From the NCBI GenBank assembly GCA_947625775.1, contig CANQPM010000009.1, positions 88,898 to 152,897 of the forward strand: a stretch of DNA of 64,000 nt. Direction: 5' to 3'. The notes under the pieces are model-generated. The model was not told the DNA's origin. It made no database searches and saw only the letters and a list, made by a program, of their open reading frames with translations. Shown here one piece after another: positions 46,314 to 56,017 of the stretch. Each line of letters begins with the position of its first letter. Position 1 is the stretch's first letter. Both the position numbers and the translations under genes were made by a program. This DNA is from an uncultured Lachnospiraceae bacterium. GTDB taxonomy: Bacteria; Bacillota; Clostridia; Lachnospirales; Lachnospiraceae.

Positions 46314-46478
46314 ATGTCAGAATTAAACGAAATGGAGCTTTTAGAAAAAAACATCATCAGCCGCTACAACGAAATACTCAAGGCGCTTATAGAGGAGGGT
46401 GATATGGACACCCTCGAAAAAGTGATAATGGACGACAGCTACCGTGAGGAAATGATGAACTCAAAACACAGACATTAA
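46314..46478 (+). CDS. small protein of 54 residues after cheD
   Basis: A short frame MSELNEMELLEKNIISRYNE ending NSKHRH, with GGGGGA before the ATG and only 10 bases after cheD. It is acidic and probably a single long helix. I do not recognise it. Coupling to cheD suggests a motility or chemotaxis link, which is a guess. Confidence 0.6.
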   Translation: MSELNEMELLEKNIISRYNEILKALIEEGDMDTLEKVIMDDSYREEMMNSKHRH

Positions 46479-46561
46479 GGAGCGCGAAAATATTTGCATT
46501 TGTCATGGCGCAGCTGCAGATATTTTTACATTCCAAATAACTGTAGCAGGCATAAAAAATG

Positions 46562-46606
46562 CCGCCTGAAACAGCCAGACATTGCTGTTTTCAGACGGCA
46601 TTAAGC
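46562..46606. terminator. bidirectional terminator between cheD unit and PHP gene
   Basis: Stem AATGCCG-CTGAAA / TTTCAG-CGGCATT with inner ACAGC/GCTGT. A-rich on the left and T-rich on the right. Confidence 0.75.
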
Positions 46607-46608
46607 TT

Positions 46609-47382
46609 TTAATTCTTCAACAAAGCCAGCGCCAGCTTTCTCTTATGACGACGGTAAAGGCTTGCGAATCTATTGTAAAACCAGAAGGACTCAACGAGCA
46701 CATGGTTAAATATTCCAATCCTGCTCTTGACAGTACCATGATAATAAGTACCGCCATATCCGATGTTTTTCTTTTCACGCACAAGGCTTATAAGGTCGCT
46801 CTCTGTCCTGACAGTGTCGGGCAGCTCAGTATAGGCAGTGCCCACACATTCGGGGTGGTGTGAATCGCTGCCGCCAAACATAGGCAGGTCATATTCAAGC
46901 GCAAGAGCTCTCGCGTTTGCGTTTGCCTCGGGCGCCTCGCAGGCGTTAAACGCCTCGACAAAGTCAAAACCCTTCATTATATTGTGATTCCTTTTATACG
47001 AGCGGGTGCGCGTAATGCTCAGATGACGCTCTCCGCAAGGGTGTGCAGGACCGAGAATGCCGCCGTTTCTATGCACTATGTCCTGCAGCAGCTTTACGGG
47101 AAGTCCGCGGCACTCCAAAATCAGAAGTTTGACATTTGAGGGCATAATCACAAGAATATGTCCCGCGTCTATCGTGTCATATTCAATTCCCTTTAAGACG
47201 ACGAAGCCGTCAGCCTTTTCCTTATAAAAATCACGGTACGCGCGGAAACCGTTGTAGGAGTCGTGGTCGGTGACAAGCATGCCGCCGTAGCCGTTGTCCT
47301 TTAAAAGCTCTATATACTCATCTATGGGGATTTTCCCGTCTAATGAGCCCTCCTGGGTATGACAATGCATATCAAACTTCAT
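46609..47382 (-). CDS. PHP-domain metal-dependent phosphoesterase
   Basis: A 257-residue PHP-family hydrolase. Metal ligands are visible in the expected order: HCH (MKFDMHCHTQEGS), DHD (LVTDHDS), Glu in LKGIEYDT, His in AHPCGER and GSDSHH. Substrates of such stand-alone PHP proteins include nucleotides and phosphorylated sugars; this one's is unknown. It is convergent with the cheD unit and has an upstream binding site AGGTATCAAG of moderate quality. Confidence 0.85.
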   Translation of the reverse strand: MKFDMHCHTQEGSLDGKIPIDEYIELLKDNGYGGMLVTDHDSYNGFRAYRDFYKEKADGFVVLKGIEYDTIDAGHILVIMPSNVKLLILECRGLPVKLLQDIVHRNGGILGPAHPCGERHLSITRTRSYKRNHNIMKGFDFVEAFNACEAPEANANARALALEYDLPMFGGSDSHHPECVGTAYTELPDTVRTESDLISLVREKKNIGYGGTYYHGTVKSRIGIFNHVLVESFWFYNRFASLYRRHKRKLALALLKN

Positions 47383-47683
47383 AATCGACTTGATACCTCC
47401 AAAATCAGCAATCTGCCCTCAATGCTTATATTCTACAGCAAAACAATTCAATAAGCAAACATCATTTTATGGAAAAAATTTAAAAAAATTCACAAAAAAA
47501 ACGCGATGTTATTAGCAATTAATGTCATTGGGCAGACACGCGTTATTAAAAACCAACAATTTACAGAAGATTTTTTCATATTTTGTGTACGCTATATCTA
47601 ACAGCGGATTGTTTTTGCCGCGCACAGCAGATTTTTGCCTGTATCTTAAACAAATTTTAATAAAGTTTTATACATTATATAAG

Positions 47684-47712
47684 TTGACACTTAAAAACAC
47701 ATATTCTATAAT
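47684..47712 (+). promoter_or_regulatory. sigma-A promoter of the PAP2 gene
   Basis: Perfect TTGACA, 17-base spacer, perfect TATAAT. The rest of the 402-base gap 47383-47784 is AT-rich with no gene I can support. Confidence 0.85.
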
Positions 47713-47784
47713 AATATACTTGAAAAGGGCAAAAATGCTACGCTCATTAAAGTATTTAGAGCCATATTTCGGGGGGATTTTATT

Positions 47785-48465
47785 ATGAAAAGCTTTATTG
47801 TTAAAATGCGCGGGCTTATAAGTGAGTACCGCTCGCTTGCCGTGATGGCGGTTTACGCTGTGCTGTATCTGACGGCGTTCTATTATCTGGAGCACAGAAA
47901 CGTGTCATACCACGTAATCAATTTTAAGATTGACGAGTATATACCATTCTGCGAGATATTTATAGTGCCGTACATTATGTGGTTCGGATACGTGGCGTTT
48001 ACGGTCATACTGTTCTGCATAAAGGACAAAGCGGAGGCGGATAAGCTGGTGCGCTTTCTGATTGCGGGAATGACGATATTTATAGTCGTATCGGCGGTTT
48101 TCCCAAACGGACACCATTTAAGACCGAGGGTTTTTGAGCGCGACAACATATTTACAGACGTGATAAAAGTACTGTATGCCACAGACACGCCGACAAACGT
48201 GCTCCCGAGCATACATGTGTACAATTCAGTCGCCATTATGATTGCGGTGTGGAGGAGCAGGCTGTTTGCAGACCACAAGGCAGTAAAATGGGAGCTGCTC
48301 TTATTGGGCGCGAGCATCATATGCTCTACAGTTCTTATAAAACAACATTCAATGCTTGACGTGCTCCTTGCGCTGCTGCTTGCATCAATTATGTACTCTG
48401 TCTGCTACAGGAGAGAGACAGTCAGGGAGAAAAGAGAGGTCATCGACCGCCAGAGCGTTCATTAA
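47785..48465 (+). CDS. membrane PAP2-type phosphatase
   Basis: A 226-residue membrane protein with about five or six helices. The PAP2 motifs are HHLRPR (about 110-115), PSIHVYNS (about 141-148) and STVLIKQHSMLDV (about 180-192), the last with the catalytic His and Asp. It should dephosphorylate a lipid phosphate at the membrane. GGGGG precedes the ATG at 9 bases. It is convergent with the glycerophosphodiesterase gene, suggesting related lipid turnover only by proximity. Confidence 0.85.
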   Translation: MKSFIVKMRGLISEYRSLAVMAVYAVLYLTAFYYLEHRNVSYHVINFKIDEYIPFCEIFIVPYIMWFGYVAFTVILFCIKDKAEADKLVRFLIAGMTIFIVVSAVFPNGHHLRPRVFERDNIFTDVIKVLYATDTPTNVLPSIHVYNSVAIMIAVWRSRLFADHKAVKWELLLLGASIICSTVLIKQHSMLDVLLALLLASIMYSVCYRRETVREKREVIDRQSVH

Positions 48466-48494
48466 CAGCTGACAGTGTGGAAATATAAGTACAA

Positions 48495-48530
48495 TAAAAA
48501 AAGAGCTTAAATGCTCTTTTTTTATTATAT
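48495..48530. terminator. bidirectional terminator
   Basis: AAAAAAAGAGC-TTAAAT-GCTCTTTTTTT between convergent genes. Confidence 0.88.
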
Positions 48531-48531
48531 T

Positions 48532-49365
48532 TTATCCAGCCATCGGCGGCTGCGCGGGGACAAAATCCTCAAATATAAACAAGTCAAAGCTTTTTGACAC
48601 CTTCTGCAGCTCCTCCTGCGAGCGGACTGTCCACGCAACGCTTAAGCTCTTATAGAGGCGGCGGCATATGTTTCTTGAAAGCTCATTCTTGTGCTTGCAG
48701 TTGTACGCCACAAAATCGGGCGCGGCATAGCAGTTGCCGATTAAATGCGACAGCAGGAAATACGGGATACTGATGCGCTTTTCCCTTGTAAAATCCTCGG
48801 AAAGCTGTCCGCGCACTATGTTCGGTCTATGCTTGCGGTACCAGCGCACGGCAAGCGGATGAAACGATTCAATACAGTAAATTCCGTTATAATCAGCCAG
48901 AATCCTGTCGCATATGCCGCACAGGCGGGAGGCGTTTTTCTCCACCTTATATTCGATAATCAGCGGCACTCTGCCGTCAACCATATCAAGTATATCCTTC
49001 AGCCTTGGGATTTTTTCGTCAGTGCCGAGAAGTCTGAATTGCTGCAGCTCGTCAAAGGTGTAATCCCTCAAATACCCCTTAACTCCACATATGCGCCAGA
49101 GAGAATCGTCGTGGAATACGACAGGGATATTATCCTTAGTCAAATGCACGTCAAATTCAATGCCGTAGCCCAAATCAGCCGCCCGTTTTATCGCCGCAAA
49201 AGAATTTTCGGGATAAGGCGTCATATTGTGCAGCCCCCTGTGCGCGTACATATGTCCGTAAAACGGCTTGTAATCAGGTCTGCCATACACGCGCGGCATA
49301 ATGGAAATCAAATAAAGCATAACAGTCACACAGCAGAAAATCAAAAAAGTTGATACAAAAAACAC
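48532..49365 (-). CDS. glycerophosphodiester phosphodiesterase
   Basis: A 277-residue GDPD enzyme with an N-terminal membrane anchor (about 2-23, FFVSTFLIFCCVTVMLYLIS). The catalytic HRGLHN is near 42, GIEFDVHLTKDNIPVVFHDD near 68-87 and IEYKVEKN further on. It should release glycerol phosphate from glycerophosphodiesters such as lipid head groups. GTG start with AAAGG upstream. It lies 22 bases after the alpha/beta hydrolase gene and probably shares its transcript. Confidence 0.9.
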   Translation of the reverse strand: MFFVSTFLIFCCVTVMLYLISIMPRVYGRPDYKPFYGHMYAHRGLHNMTPYPENSFAAIKRAADLGYGIEFDVHLTKDNIPVVFHDDSLWRICGVKGYLRDYTFDELQQFRLLGTDEKIPRLKDILDMVDGRVPLIIEYKVEKNASRLCGICDRILADYNGIYCIESFHPLAVRWYRKHRPNIVRGQLSEDFTREKRISIPYFLLSHLIGNCYAAPDFVAYNCKHKNELSRNICRRLYKSLSVAWTVRSQEELQKVSKSFDLFIFEDFVPAQPPMAG

Positions 49366-49387
49366 TAAAATCAGGACCTTTCAAAGC

Positions 49388-50377
49388 TTAAATGTATTTG
49401 CCTATAAAATCAAAAACGCGTCTGTAATATTCGTCAGTGTCATAAAAAGCGCTGCAGCAGTGCTCGGCGCCTGCCACCGTGTATTTATCCTTGGGGGCGC
49501 TGCACGCCTCAAAAAGCGGCTCCTGCATTGAGCACGGCACGAAGTCATCGCCTGTACCATGGATAAAAAGCGTGGGGGTATGCGACTTGGCAACCTGTTT
49601 AAGCGCCGACGCCTCGCGGAAGCTGTAGTCAGCCTTGCGCTGTGAAAGCATCGAGGCGGTATTTAAAATAGGAAACTTTGGGAGACCGAAACGCACGTCA
49701 AGCTCCGAGCCGAGTATATCGTTTACGGAGGTATAGCCGCTGTCCTCAATGATAACCTTTACGTTTGGGGGGAGCGTTTCTTCGCCTGAAACCATCATGA
49801 CAGCCGCAGCGCCCATAGACTCGCCGTGCAGCACTATTTTGGCATCTGAATTGAGCGATAAAATATAATCAATCCAGCTTAGTATATCCTTGCGGTCAAG
49901 CCAGCCCATTCCTATATAGTCGCCCTCGCTGCTGCCGCACCCGCGCAGATCGGGCAGCAGCACATTGTAGCCCTTCTGCCAGTAATGGTATGCGTAGTGG
50001 TACATGGCAGAGGTGTCAGCCTTGTAGCCGTGGACAAGGATTACATACAGGCTGCTTGAAGGTTCTTTGGAGAAAAGCACAGCGTTGAGCATAAGACCGT
50101 CGTGCGAGGTAATCATAATATATGAATTGGGAACTGTGTCAAACCAAGCCTTTCCCATAGCGCGCTCAAGGTCGTGCGTAGCCCTTGCGGAGGCATCTTT
50201 TATGTAATATTCCTCCTCGCCATCTGTCTTTTCGGCTTTCTTCTTTACCTTGCGGTTATTGCTTGCGCTGTTGCGCGAGGTGGTGTATTTTAACAGATAA
50301 TGGCTCAATGCGACGTCGCATGCGGCAGCTGCCGATACCACAATGCCAAGTCCCGCCATAATATTGCGTTTTTTCAT
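49388..50377 (-). CDS. alpha/beta hydrolase, membrane anchored
   Basis: A 329-residue serine hydrolase. An N-terminal membrane or signal segment (MKKRNIMAGLGIVVSAAAAC) is followed by a charged linker, then the alpha/beta fold with VHGYKAD, the nucleophile Ser in HGESMGAAA near 203, Asp in GTGDDFVP and the final His in GAEHCC. The start is ATG 50377 after GGAGGAA; the longer frame has no binding site. It may be an extracellular esterase or lipase; the substrate is not clear. Confidence 0.88.
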   Translation of the reverse strand: MKKRNIMAGLGIVVSAAAACDVALSHYLLKYTTSRNSASNNRKVKKKAEKTDGEEEYYIKDASARATHDLERAMGKAWFDTVPNSYIMITSHDGLMLNAVLFSKEPSSSLYVILVHGYKADTSAMYHYAYHYWQKGYNVLLPDLRGCGSSEGDYIGMGWLDRKDILSWIDYILSLNSDAKIVLHGESMGAAAVMMVSGEETLPPNVKVIIEDSGYTSVNDILGSELDVRFGLPKFPILNTASMLSQRKADYSFREASALKQVAKSHTPTLFIHGTGDDFVPCSMQEPLFEACSAPKDKYTVAGAEHCCSAFYDTDEYYRRVFDFIGKYI

Positions 50378-50543
50378 ATTCCTCCATTCTACCGCTTTGC
50401 CCCAAACGGTGAAAATTATTATTTTGGCGCGCATATGCGCATCTGTGTCTATTTTACCACTAAATACTATGCGTAAACATAAAAAAATGATAAAAAAATA
50501 AAAATTGGTTATTTTCACTAATTATTAAGTTAAAATTGCGCTG

Positions 50544-50572
50544 TTGTACTTTGGACAATTTTAGTATAATAT
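50544..50572 (+). promoter_or_regulatory. promoter of the M13 peptidase gene
   Basis: TTGTAC, 17-base spacer, TAATAT. Confidence 0.6.
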
Positions 50573-50632
50573 AATATGTAGTGGCAGTATCGGTTTTGAA
50601 TGGTTTTATTAATGATAGGAATGAGGAAATTT

Positions 50633-52750
50633 ATGAGAAAGAAAATAATAGCGGTGTTTCTTGCGGCGCTTACGGCTTTTCAGCTCACAGGCTGCACGCA
50701 GCTTATTACAAGGCAGATAATGGAAAAACAGCCTGACTCTGAAAGCGCAGTCGGCGAGGGAATGGAGGAAGACAGAGGGCAGGACACCGAAGGCGGCACG
50801 GTGGAGGGCATAAAACAGGAGAGCGCAGCTGACGGGGAAAGCTCAAGCGAGGTTAGATACCAGGACGATTACTATGAGTATGTAAATGAAAACATACTGA
50901 ACGAAATAGAGCTTGACGCTACTGACGCGCACTGGGACTGGTTCAGCGAGCTTAGCGCGTATGTGAGCGAGGAAATGTCGGACATCACAAGAGATTTGGT
51001 AAATGACGAAAATGTTTACCCCAAAGGCAGCAGCGAGCAGAAAATAAAGGATTTATACGAGTGCGTTTCAAATATTGAAAACAGGAACGAGACGGGGCTT
51101 GGCGAGCTGCAGGAGTATATGGACGCAATCCGCAGCGCCAAGACGATAGACGAGTATGTGATGGCGCTTGCAAAGCTAAGCGGCGATTACGGTTTCAGCA
51201 GCATTATCGGAGGCTACACGGTAATGCAGGACAGGGCGGATTCGAGCAAATACGCCGTATATATGATGTATGCCGACACCCTGATAGGAAAGGAATACAT
51301 CGAAAACCAAAGCGCGGGAGAGTATGTTGATTTGTACCTTGATTACATATGCGATATGCTCACGGAGTTTGGAATGAGCGGCAGCGAGGCGGCAAAGAGC
51401 GCTGACGAGATAGAGACGCTCCTGCGCGACATATGCGCATCAACTCTTTCCGCGGAGCAGCTCTACGATCCCGCCATAACCTATAATACATATACAAAAG
51501 AGCAGCTGCAGAAGCTTTACACAAATGTAGACGTAGACGATATGCTCAGGGCGCTGAGGATTGACGGGCAGGATAAATATATAGTGATGGACGTGGGGCA
51601 GGCGGAAAAGATAAACTCCCTGCTCGTCGAGGAGAACCTGCAGGCATTAAAGGACTATTCAACCTTTGTGCTGCTGAATGACACGGCTGAGTATTCGTCG
51701 CAGAATTACGCAAGGCTCAAGGAGGACATGGACAATGCGCTTTACGGCATAACGCAGCGCTGGGACGATGAGCGCGTGTATATGAACATGACGCAGGATT
51801 TGCTCCCTTGGGATTTCGGCGAAATATATGTTGACAGGCATTTTTCCGAAAAGGACAAGAAAAATGTGGAGGATATGATAGAGCTTATCCTTGACGAATA
51901 CGAGGACATCATTATGCGCCAGACGTGGCTCAGCGACGCTACAAAGCGCAAGGCTGTCAGAAAGCTTGAGACAATGCAGGTGAAAATAGGCTATCCTGAC
52001 GAGTGGCCTGCAGCCAAGGACATGATGCAGGTTGTGCCCGTATCGGAGGGCGGCAGCCTTATGTCAAATATGCTCACAAGCATGCAGGTCGCAATTGACG
52101 ACAGCTTAAGCCGTCTTGGCGAGGAGGTTGACAGAAGCGAATGGGACGTAACCCCTCAGACTATAAACGCGTACTATTCGCCGCAGAACAATGAGATAGT
52201 ATTCCCAGCGGCGATTTTGCAGAGCCCGTTCTATTCGGGCAAAAGAAGCGATGCCGCAAACCTCGGCGGCATAGGCTACATAATTGCCCACGAGGTAAGC
52301 CATGCATTTGATTCGAGCGGCTCCCTCTATGATGAGTACGGCAATTACAATGTATGGTGGACAGATGAGGAGAGGGAGGAATACGCAAGGCTTACACAGT
52401 CCATAATCGACTACTACAACGGATATGAGATTATGGGCATAGCCGTAGACGGTGAGCTTACGCTTATGGAAAATATAGCGGATCTTGGGGCTGTTACGTG
52501 CATAGCTGCGATTATAGGCGATGACGAGGAGGCTCTTGACGAAGCCTTTGGGCAGATGGCGTACAACTGGGCGAGCGAGGATACGGCGAGCTACATGATG
52601 TACCTGATAAATACGGACACGCATGCGCCAAACAAAATAAGGGTAAACGCGGTGCTGAGCTCATGCGACGCGTTTTATGAGATTTATGATATAAGCGAGA
52701 GCGACGGAATGTACGTCGCGCCAGAGGACAGGGTTGGCATTTGGAGATAA
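50633..52750 (+). CDS. M13-family metallopeptidase, lipoprotein
   Basis: A 705-residue zinc endopeptidase of the neprilysin/PepO family. It is secreted as a lipoprotein (MRKKIIAVFLAALTAFQLTG then Cys, lipobox LTGC). The zinc site HEVSH is in IIAHEVSHAFDSSG, the third ligand in ENIADLGAV, and the substrate motif NAYYSP lies before them. ATG 50633 follows GAGGAAA; upstream in-frame ATGs lack a binding site. It probably trims peptides outside the cell. The SH3 protein gene follows after 16 bases. Confidence 0.92.
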   Translation: MRKKIIAVFLAALTAFQLTGCTQLITRQIMEKQPDSESAVGEGMEEDRGQDTEGGTVEGIKQESAADGESSSEVRYQDDYYEYVNENILNEIELDATDAHWDWFSELSAYVSEEMSDITRDLVNDENVYPKGSSEQKIKDLYECVSNIENRNETGLGELQEYMDAIRSAKTIDEYVMALAKLSGDYGFSSIIGGYTVMQDRADSSKYAVYMMYADTLIGKEYIENQSAGEYVDLYLDYICDMLTEFGMSGSEAAKSADEIETLLRDICASTLSAEQLYDPAITYNTYTKEQLQKLYTNVDVDDMLRALRIDGQDKYIVMDVGQAEKINSLLVEENLQALKDYSTFVLLNDTAEYSSQNYARLKEDMDNALYGITQRWDDERVYMNMTQDLLPWDFGEIYVDRHFSEKDKKNVEDMIELILDEYEDIIMRQTWLSDATKRKAVRKLETMQVKIGYPDEWPAAKDMMQVVPVSEGGSLMSNMLTSMQVAIDDSLSRLGEEVDRSEWDVTPQTINAYYSPQNNEIVFPAAILQSPFYSGKRSDAANLGGIGYIIAHEVSHAFDSSGSLYDEYGNYNVWWTDEEREEYARLTQSIIDYYNGYEIMGIAVDGELTLMENIADLGAVTCIAAIIGDDEEALDEAFGQMAYNWASEDTASYMMYLINTDTHAPNKIRVNAVLSSCDAFYEIYDISESDGMYVAPEDRVGIWR

Positions 52751-52766
52751 AAGAGGGATATAGAAT

Positions 52767-53666
52767 ATGAAAAAAATAAACATAAAAATGCTTGCGGCGG
52801 CGGTTCTGGCGGCAGGCGTTATGGCATCGGGCATAGCCGCCAGCTCATATGCGGGGGCAGATGTCGCAAACGCGGCGGAATTTACGGTTGAGGAAAAAAA
52901 GGCAGTGCTCTATACAAACGGAAACACAAAGGTATATGAAAAGCCTGACATAAATTCAACAGTTGTGACGACAATTGCGGGAGGGCTGCCTATAGATGTC
53001 ACGGGGATTACATCAAACGGGTGGTTCAGGGTAAATCTTGAGGGAACGTATTACATCCAAGGGAACGGTCTTGTGGAAAACGCCGTGACGGGAGCGTCAA
53101 ATATAACGTCAAGCGACTTAAAGCAGCTCACGAAGGGCACGTTTTCATTTTACAAAAATCCGCAGCTGAGTGATTTTGACGCTGATGATATTGAAGACAT
53201 GGACGAAAACACATACATAAAATATATGGACTCATTCCTGATGGGATATGCCATAATAGACAACTGCATACTTCGGGACACGGGCGAAACGCTGAAAACC
53301 GTGTACACAAGGGAGTCAAAAAAAGATGCCTCCATAGCGGCGCTTACAATGCAGGCATATCTGATAAATTACAGAAACAAATATTTCAGTGACAGCATGA
53401 CAGGACCGTTTAGGAGTGAAAAGGATCTAAAGCTCGCCCTCAACCGCGCGATACGGTATGATATAAAGAACTTCGGCAGCGTATATAGAAATGCCTCAAT
53501 CGGCAGCAATGAAGACAAGATGAAGGACTTTATGGAGGACGTCATTGACGACATGAAGGCGGAGCAGGGAGTGTCGTTTACGTGCAAAATGGAATACGGC
53601 ACATACAAGGAATCGGACGGTAGCGAATCTAAAGGTTGGATAATCAGTTTTACAAAGAAAGATTAA
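52767..53666 (+). CDS. secreted SH3-domain protein
   Basis: A 299-residue exported protein with a signal peptide (1-36, ending SSYAGADVANAA). A bacterial SH3 domain follows (about 45-102, VLYTNGNTKVYEKPDINSTV, then NGWFRVNLEG). The remaining 190 residues are not recognised. SH3b domains usually bind cell wall peptides. It is transcribed with the M13 peptidase. Confidence 0.8.
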   Translation: MKKINIKMLAAAVLAAGVMASGIAASSYAGADVANAAEFTVEEKKAVLYTNGNTKVYEKPDINSTVVTTIAGGLPIDVTGITSNGWFRVNLEGTYYIQGNGLVENAVTGASNITSSDLKQLTKGTFSFYKNPQLSDFDADDIEDMDENTYIKYMDSFLMGYAIIDNCILRDTGETLKTVYTRESKKDASIAALTMQAYLINYRNKYFSDSMTGPFRSEKDLKLALNRAIRYDIKNFGSVYRNASIGSNEDKMKDFMEDVIDDMKAEQGVSFTCKMEYGTYKESDGSESKGWIISFTKKD

Positions 53667-53723
53667 TCAATGGCGTGGCGCAAAGCGCGGCTTAGTGATT
53701 AATCAGTGATAATTGGAGGCTTA

Positions 53724-54482
53724 ATGGCGAATATAGAGCACACCGTTACTGTTGACAGCGAAGGGTATTTCTACTGCAGGGCAGTGGAAAGCAGGCTTAG
53801 TTACAGGGAAAACCAGCAGGTTTGCGGCAAAGGCTGCCCATGCTTTGTGGAGGCGGCAGAGGCAATGGTTGTATGCCAGTATGAGGAGGAGGAAAATCCC
53901 CCGCTTTTTCCGCATGTTTCAAGACTTGACGAGAGTCTTTACAAGGCGTATGCGTATGCCGCACATGCGCACAAGGGACAGCTTAGGAAGGGGACAAAAA
54001 TCCCGTATTTCAGCCACATAATCACTACTATGAATTATGCCATGGAATTGACCGACAGCCTGAATGTGCTGATGGCGGCAATACTTCATGACACAGTGGA
54101 GGACACGCCTGTGACAATCGAGGACATACGCCATGAGTTTGGAAAGCGCGTGGCTTTTTTGGTGGAGGCGGAGACAGAGGACAAGCGCCGCGACAAACCC
54201 GCGAGCGAGACATGGGAGATACGAAAGCAGGAAACCATAGAGCATTTAAAGGATATGCCGCGCGACGTAAAGATTATCGCCCTTGCGGACAAGACGGCAA
54301 ATGCCGAGTCGCTTGTGAGGGAGTACAGGCTTGTGGGCGATAAGCTCTGGGAAAAGTTCAACCAGACAGACAAGCAGATGCAGGAGTGGTACTTCAGAAA
54401 ATGTGCTGAGGCATTGGAGGAGTTTTCTGGCACAAATGTCATGAAAACGTATCTCAGCTATATAGATGAACTGTTTGAATAA
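53724..54482 (+). CDS. HD-domain protein, (p)ppGpp hydrolase-like
   Basis: A 252-residue protein with an N-terminal Cys-rich stretch (CGKGCPCF) and an HD domain like that of RelA/SpoT and small alarmone hydrolases. The metal motif is seen as AAHAHKGQLRKGTKIPYFSH, then ILHDTVEDT. It lacks the synthetase domain. It could degrade (p)ppGpp, but HD proteins of this size have other substrates too. ATG 53724 follows TTGGAGG. Confidence 0.8.
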   Translation: MANIEHTVTVDSEGYFYCRAVESRLSYRENQQVCGKGCPCFVEAAEAMVVCQYEEEENPPLFPHVSRLDESLYKAYAYAAHAHKGQLRKGTKIPYFSHIITTMNYAMELTDSLNVLMAAILHDTVEDTPVTIEDIRHEFGKRVAFLVEAETEDKRRDKPASETWEIRKQETIEHLKDMPRDVKIIALADKTANAESLVREYRLVGDKLWEKFNQTDKQMQEWYFRKCAEALEEFSGTNVMKTYLSYIDELFE

Positions 54483-54535
54483 AAGGCGGCTTGGAAAAAG
54501 CAGCTTATGTAAATTTTTGCAGAAGGAGAGCAGCA

Positions 54536-55738
54536 ATGGCAGAGGCGGCAGTTACGATAAAAAAGGGAGAGGGCAGAAGCTTAAAGGCAGGCGGGCTCTG
54601 GATTTATGACAACGAGATTGAGCGCGTGGAGGGCGAATTTGAAAACGGCGATATTGTCGCCGTGCATGACTTTGACGGATATATGCTCGGCAGGGGATTT
54701 ATAAATGAAAATTCAAAAATCCGCATACGGATGATGACGCGGGACAAGGAACAGTGCATAGACGCGGATTTTCTGGAGAAACGCATACGGGCAGCTTGGG
54801 AGTACCGTAAAAAGACGGTTGACACATCAAGCTGCCGTGTCATTTTTGGGGAGGCGGATTTCCTGCCTGGGCTTGTGGTGGACAAGTTTAGTGACGTATT
54901 GGTTGTGGAGTCGCTTGCGCTTGGCATTGACAGGATGAAAAACGAGATAATCTCAATACTAAAACGCGTGCTCGCAGATGACGGAATAAATATCCGCGGC
55001 GTATATGAGAGAAGCGACGCGAAAGTGCGCCTTCAAGAGGGAATGGAGCGTTTTAAGGGCTTTATCGGTGATGAGTTTGACACAAACGTTGAAATTATGG
55101 AAAACGGCGTCAGATATATAGTAGATGTAAAAGACGGTCAGAAAACAGGCTTTTTTCTCGACCAGAAATATAACAGGCTTGCCGTGCAAAGATTATGCAA
55201 AGACGCGAAAGTGCTGGATTGTTTTACGCACACGGGCTCGTTTGCGCTTAATGCGGGAATAGCGGGGGCAAAGAGCGTGCTGGGCGTTGATGCGTCTGAG
55301 CTTGCGGTAAATCAGGCGCGCGAAAATGCAAGGCTGAACGGGCTTGAAAAGACAGTTGAATTTGTCTGTGAAGATGTATTTGGCTTTCTGCCAAAGCTTG
55401 AGGCTGCGGGGGAGCGCTTTGACGTGGTAATTCTCGATCCGCCCGCGTTTGCAAAGTCGCGCAATTCCATAAAAAACGCGGTAAAGGGCTACCGCGAGAT
55501 AAACCTGCGCGGCATGAAGCTTGTAAAGGACGGCGGATTTCTTGCGACCTGCTCATGCTCGCATTTTATGGATTACGAGCTTTTTACGCAGACAATAGCT
55601 CAGGCGGCGAAGAACGTCCACTGCCGCCTGCGTCAGGTGGAGTACAGGACACAGTCCGCCGACCATCCGATACTGTGGAGCGCGGACGAGTCGTATTATT
55701 TGAAGTTTTATATTTTTCAAGTGATATGGGAGAGGTGA
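54536..55738 (+). CDS. rlmI: 23S rRNA m5C methyltransferase RlmI-type
   Basis: A 400-residue class I SAM methyltransferase. An N-terminal PUA domain (KKGEGRSLKAGGLWIYDNEI, about 8-75) precedes the Rossmann fold with CFTHTGSFALNA and the catalytic motif ILDPPAFAKS. RlmI methylates C1962 of 23S rRNA in Escherichia coli. ATG 54536 is preceded by AAGGAGA; the longer frame from 54491 lies in the gap after the HD gene. Confidence 0.9.
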   Translation: MAEAAVTIKKGEGRSLKAGGLWIYDNEIERVEGEFENGDIVAVHDFDGYMLGRGFINENSKIRIRMMTRDKEQCIDADFLEKRIRAAWEYRKKTVDTSSCRVIFGEADFLPGLVVDKFSDVLVVESLALGIDRMKNEIISILKRVLADDGINIRGVYERSDAKVRLQEGMERFKGFIGDEFDTNVEIMENGVRYIVDVKDGQKTGFFLDQKYNRLAVQRLCKDAKVLDCFTHTGSFALNAGIAGAKSVLGVDASELAVNQARENARLNGLEKTVEFVCEDVFGFLPKLEAAGERFDVVILDPPAFAKSRNSIKNAVKGYREINLRGMKLVKDGGFLATCSCSHFMDYELFTQTIAQAAKNVHCRLRQVEYRTQSADHPILWSADESYYLKFYIFQVIWER

Positions 55739-55977
55739 CGCCGATTGTGACGGATATGCAGTACCCGCTTTCTGACGGCGCAGATGTAGACGTGGAGGCG
55801 GGCATTAAGCTTATCAGGCATCTTGGGAAGGAGAGGTTGGATATTCCCGTCATCATCTGCTCCAGCGGAGACTATTCGGCTCTGGAGGACGAGCCCTTTG
55901 TGCTTGGCGCAGTTTTGTACGGAATTAACTACGACATCAATATGCCGTTTAAGAAGCTGATTGACAAATTAAAGTAA
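55726..55977 (+). pseudogene. receiver-like domain fragment
   Basis: An 83-residue frame that overlaps the end of rlmI by 13 bases. PIVTDMQYPL with the phosphoacceptor-like Asp and RLDIPVIICSS match the middle and end of a response-regulator receiver. The N-terminal third of the fold, with the acidic pocket, is missing. It is probably the remnant of a larger gene; a functional minimal protein is less likely. Confidence 0.5.
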
Positions 55978-56017
55978 AGAAAAGCGCACGGACAGCTGCG
56001 CGGAAATGAGGTAAGCA

